Assembly (NCBI RefSeq): GCF_003336675.1
Contig: NZ_QPII01000006.1
Coordinates: 172,237-236,236, forward strand
Direction: 5' to 3'
Source of the DNA: Billgrantia montanilacus
GTDB lineage: Bacteria > Pseudomonadota > Gammaproteobacteria > Pseudomonadales > Halomonadaceae
DNA: 64,000 bases
Shown here: piece after piece, positions 63,796-64,000 of the stretch
Layout of the letters: each line of letters starts with the position of its first letter
Numbering within the stretch: position 1 is the stretch's first letter
Notes under the pieces: model-generated
Database searches by the model: none
The model's input: the letters and a program-made list of their open reading frames with translations, nothing else
What the model was told of the DNA's origin: nothing
Translations under genes and position numbers: made by a program

Positions 63796-64000
63796 AATGG
63801 TGGCAGCCTCCGCCGAGGCGCCTGGCGGCGCCAGTCGCGACGCGGAGTCGGAACGCCGAACCGAGCGCTCCAACAGCGTTTTTTTCTAATGTTGGAGCAG
63901 CTTTAGCTCCGGTCCGACGCATCGGCGACTGGAGGCCGAAGGACTCCCGGCGGCGTTGCCGAGGCTGACAACATTGCCAACGTGGCAGCCTCCGCCGAGG
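63796..64000. repeat. REP-pair cluster running off the right edge
   Basis: Begins a few bases after the isovaleryl-CoA dehydrogenase stop. It has an inverted half (GGCAGCCTCCGCCGAGGCGCC...GTCGCGAC), a run of seven T, a forward half from 63892 (TGTTGGAGCAGCTTTAGCTCCGGTCC, here quoted in part) through CTCCCGGCGGCGTTGCC, and the start of a further inverted half at about 63983. The halves match those at 10.2 and 30.0 kb. The first hairpin plus T-run may also terminate the upstream gene. Confidence 0.85.

Overview
The window is about 64 kb of GC-rich chromosomal DNA that reads as a halophilic gammaproteobacterium of the Halomonas type. This is inferred from the protein families and gene orders (fxsA-groES-groEL, phhR divergent from phhAB, an ANR/FNR regulator, abundant solute transporters) and from the dispersed REP-like repeats. 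No rRNA, tRNA, insertion sequence, prophage or CRISPR array was recognised, so this looks like ordinary chromosome with some accessory islands.

Layout. 1-8.3 kb is transport: the start of urtA (urea ABC binding protein), a tctC-tctB-tctA tricarboxylate transporter with an intercistronic hairpin, a CitA/CitB-type two-component system, and an NSS sodium symporter. 8.4-10.1 kb holds hpd (tyrosine catabolism) and an MTH1187-family thiamine-binding protein. 10.2-10.8 kb is a tandem array of a 170-bp REP-pair repeat. 10.9-18.2 kb is a tightly overlapping three-gene SMC/condensin operon (kleisin, MukE/MksE-like subunit, 1635-aa ATPase) without the nuclease subunit of Wadjet. 18.3-21.7 kb has an alpha/beta hydrolase, a DUF99 (endonuclease dU family) protein and a RecQ helicase. 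21.7-24.8 kb is phhR / phhA-phhB with a TyrR-type box. 25-30 kb has a ComEA-like protein, an SDR, fxsA, groESL behind a heat-shock promoter, and trmJ.

30-30.6 kb is non-coding, with one inverted REP copy and a GGA-rich, terminator-ended candidate CsrB/RsmZ-like small RNA. 31.7-37.2 kb is a catabolic cluster: AraC regulator, two HDAC-superfamily amidohydrolases, RidA, an ornithine-cyclodeaminase-family protein and a class IV aminotransferase. 37.2-45.3 kb has a small lipoprotein, an MFS carrier plus a coupled 41-aa membrane peptide, a TfoX-N protein, FNR/ANR, a GntP-family permease frameshifted inside a (CTGCC)3 tract, an EamA exporter with an AraC regulator, and CorA. 45.7-49 kb is a stress-flavoured group: truncated haemoglobin, a TetR regulator with two likely operators, an AhpD-like protein and a cysteine synthase-glutaredoxin fusion. 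49.1-53.9 kb is a four-gene run: BTAD regulator, DUF4242, OsmC, flavoprotein monooxygenase. The rest holds a GlxA-type regulator, a berberine-bridge-type oxidase, a patatin, the tungstate transporter tupBCA, a LysR regulator divergent from an SbtA-type bicarbonate transporter, and isovaleryl-CoA dehydrogenase behind a LiuR-like operator, ending in another REP cluster.

Functionally, organic-acid import, aromatic and branched-chain amino acid catabolism (phhAB, hpd, ivd) and redox/stress functions dominate. The least ordinary items are the nuclease-less condensin operon with altered ATPase motifs, the GGA-rich small RNA candidate, the double-HDAC catabolic cluster and the pentanucleotide frameshift in the GntP permease.
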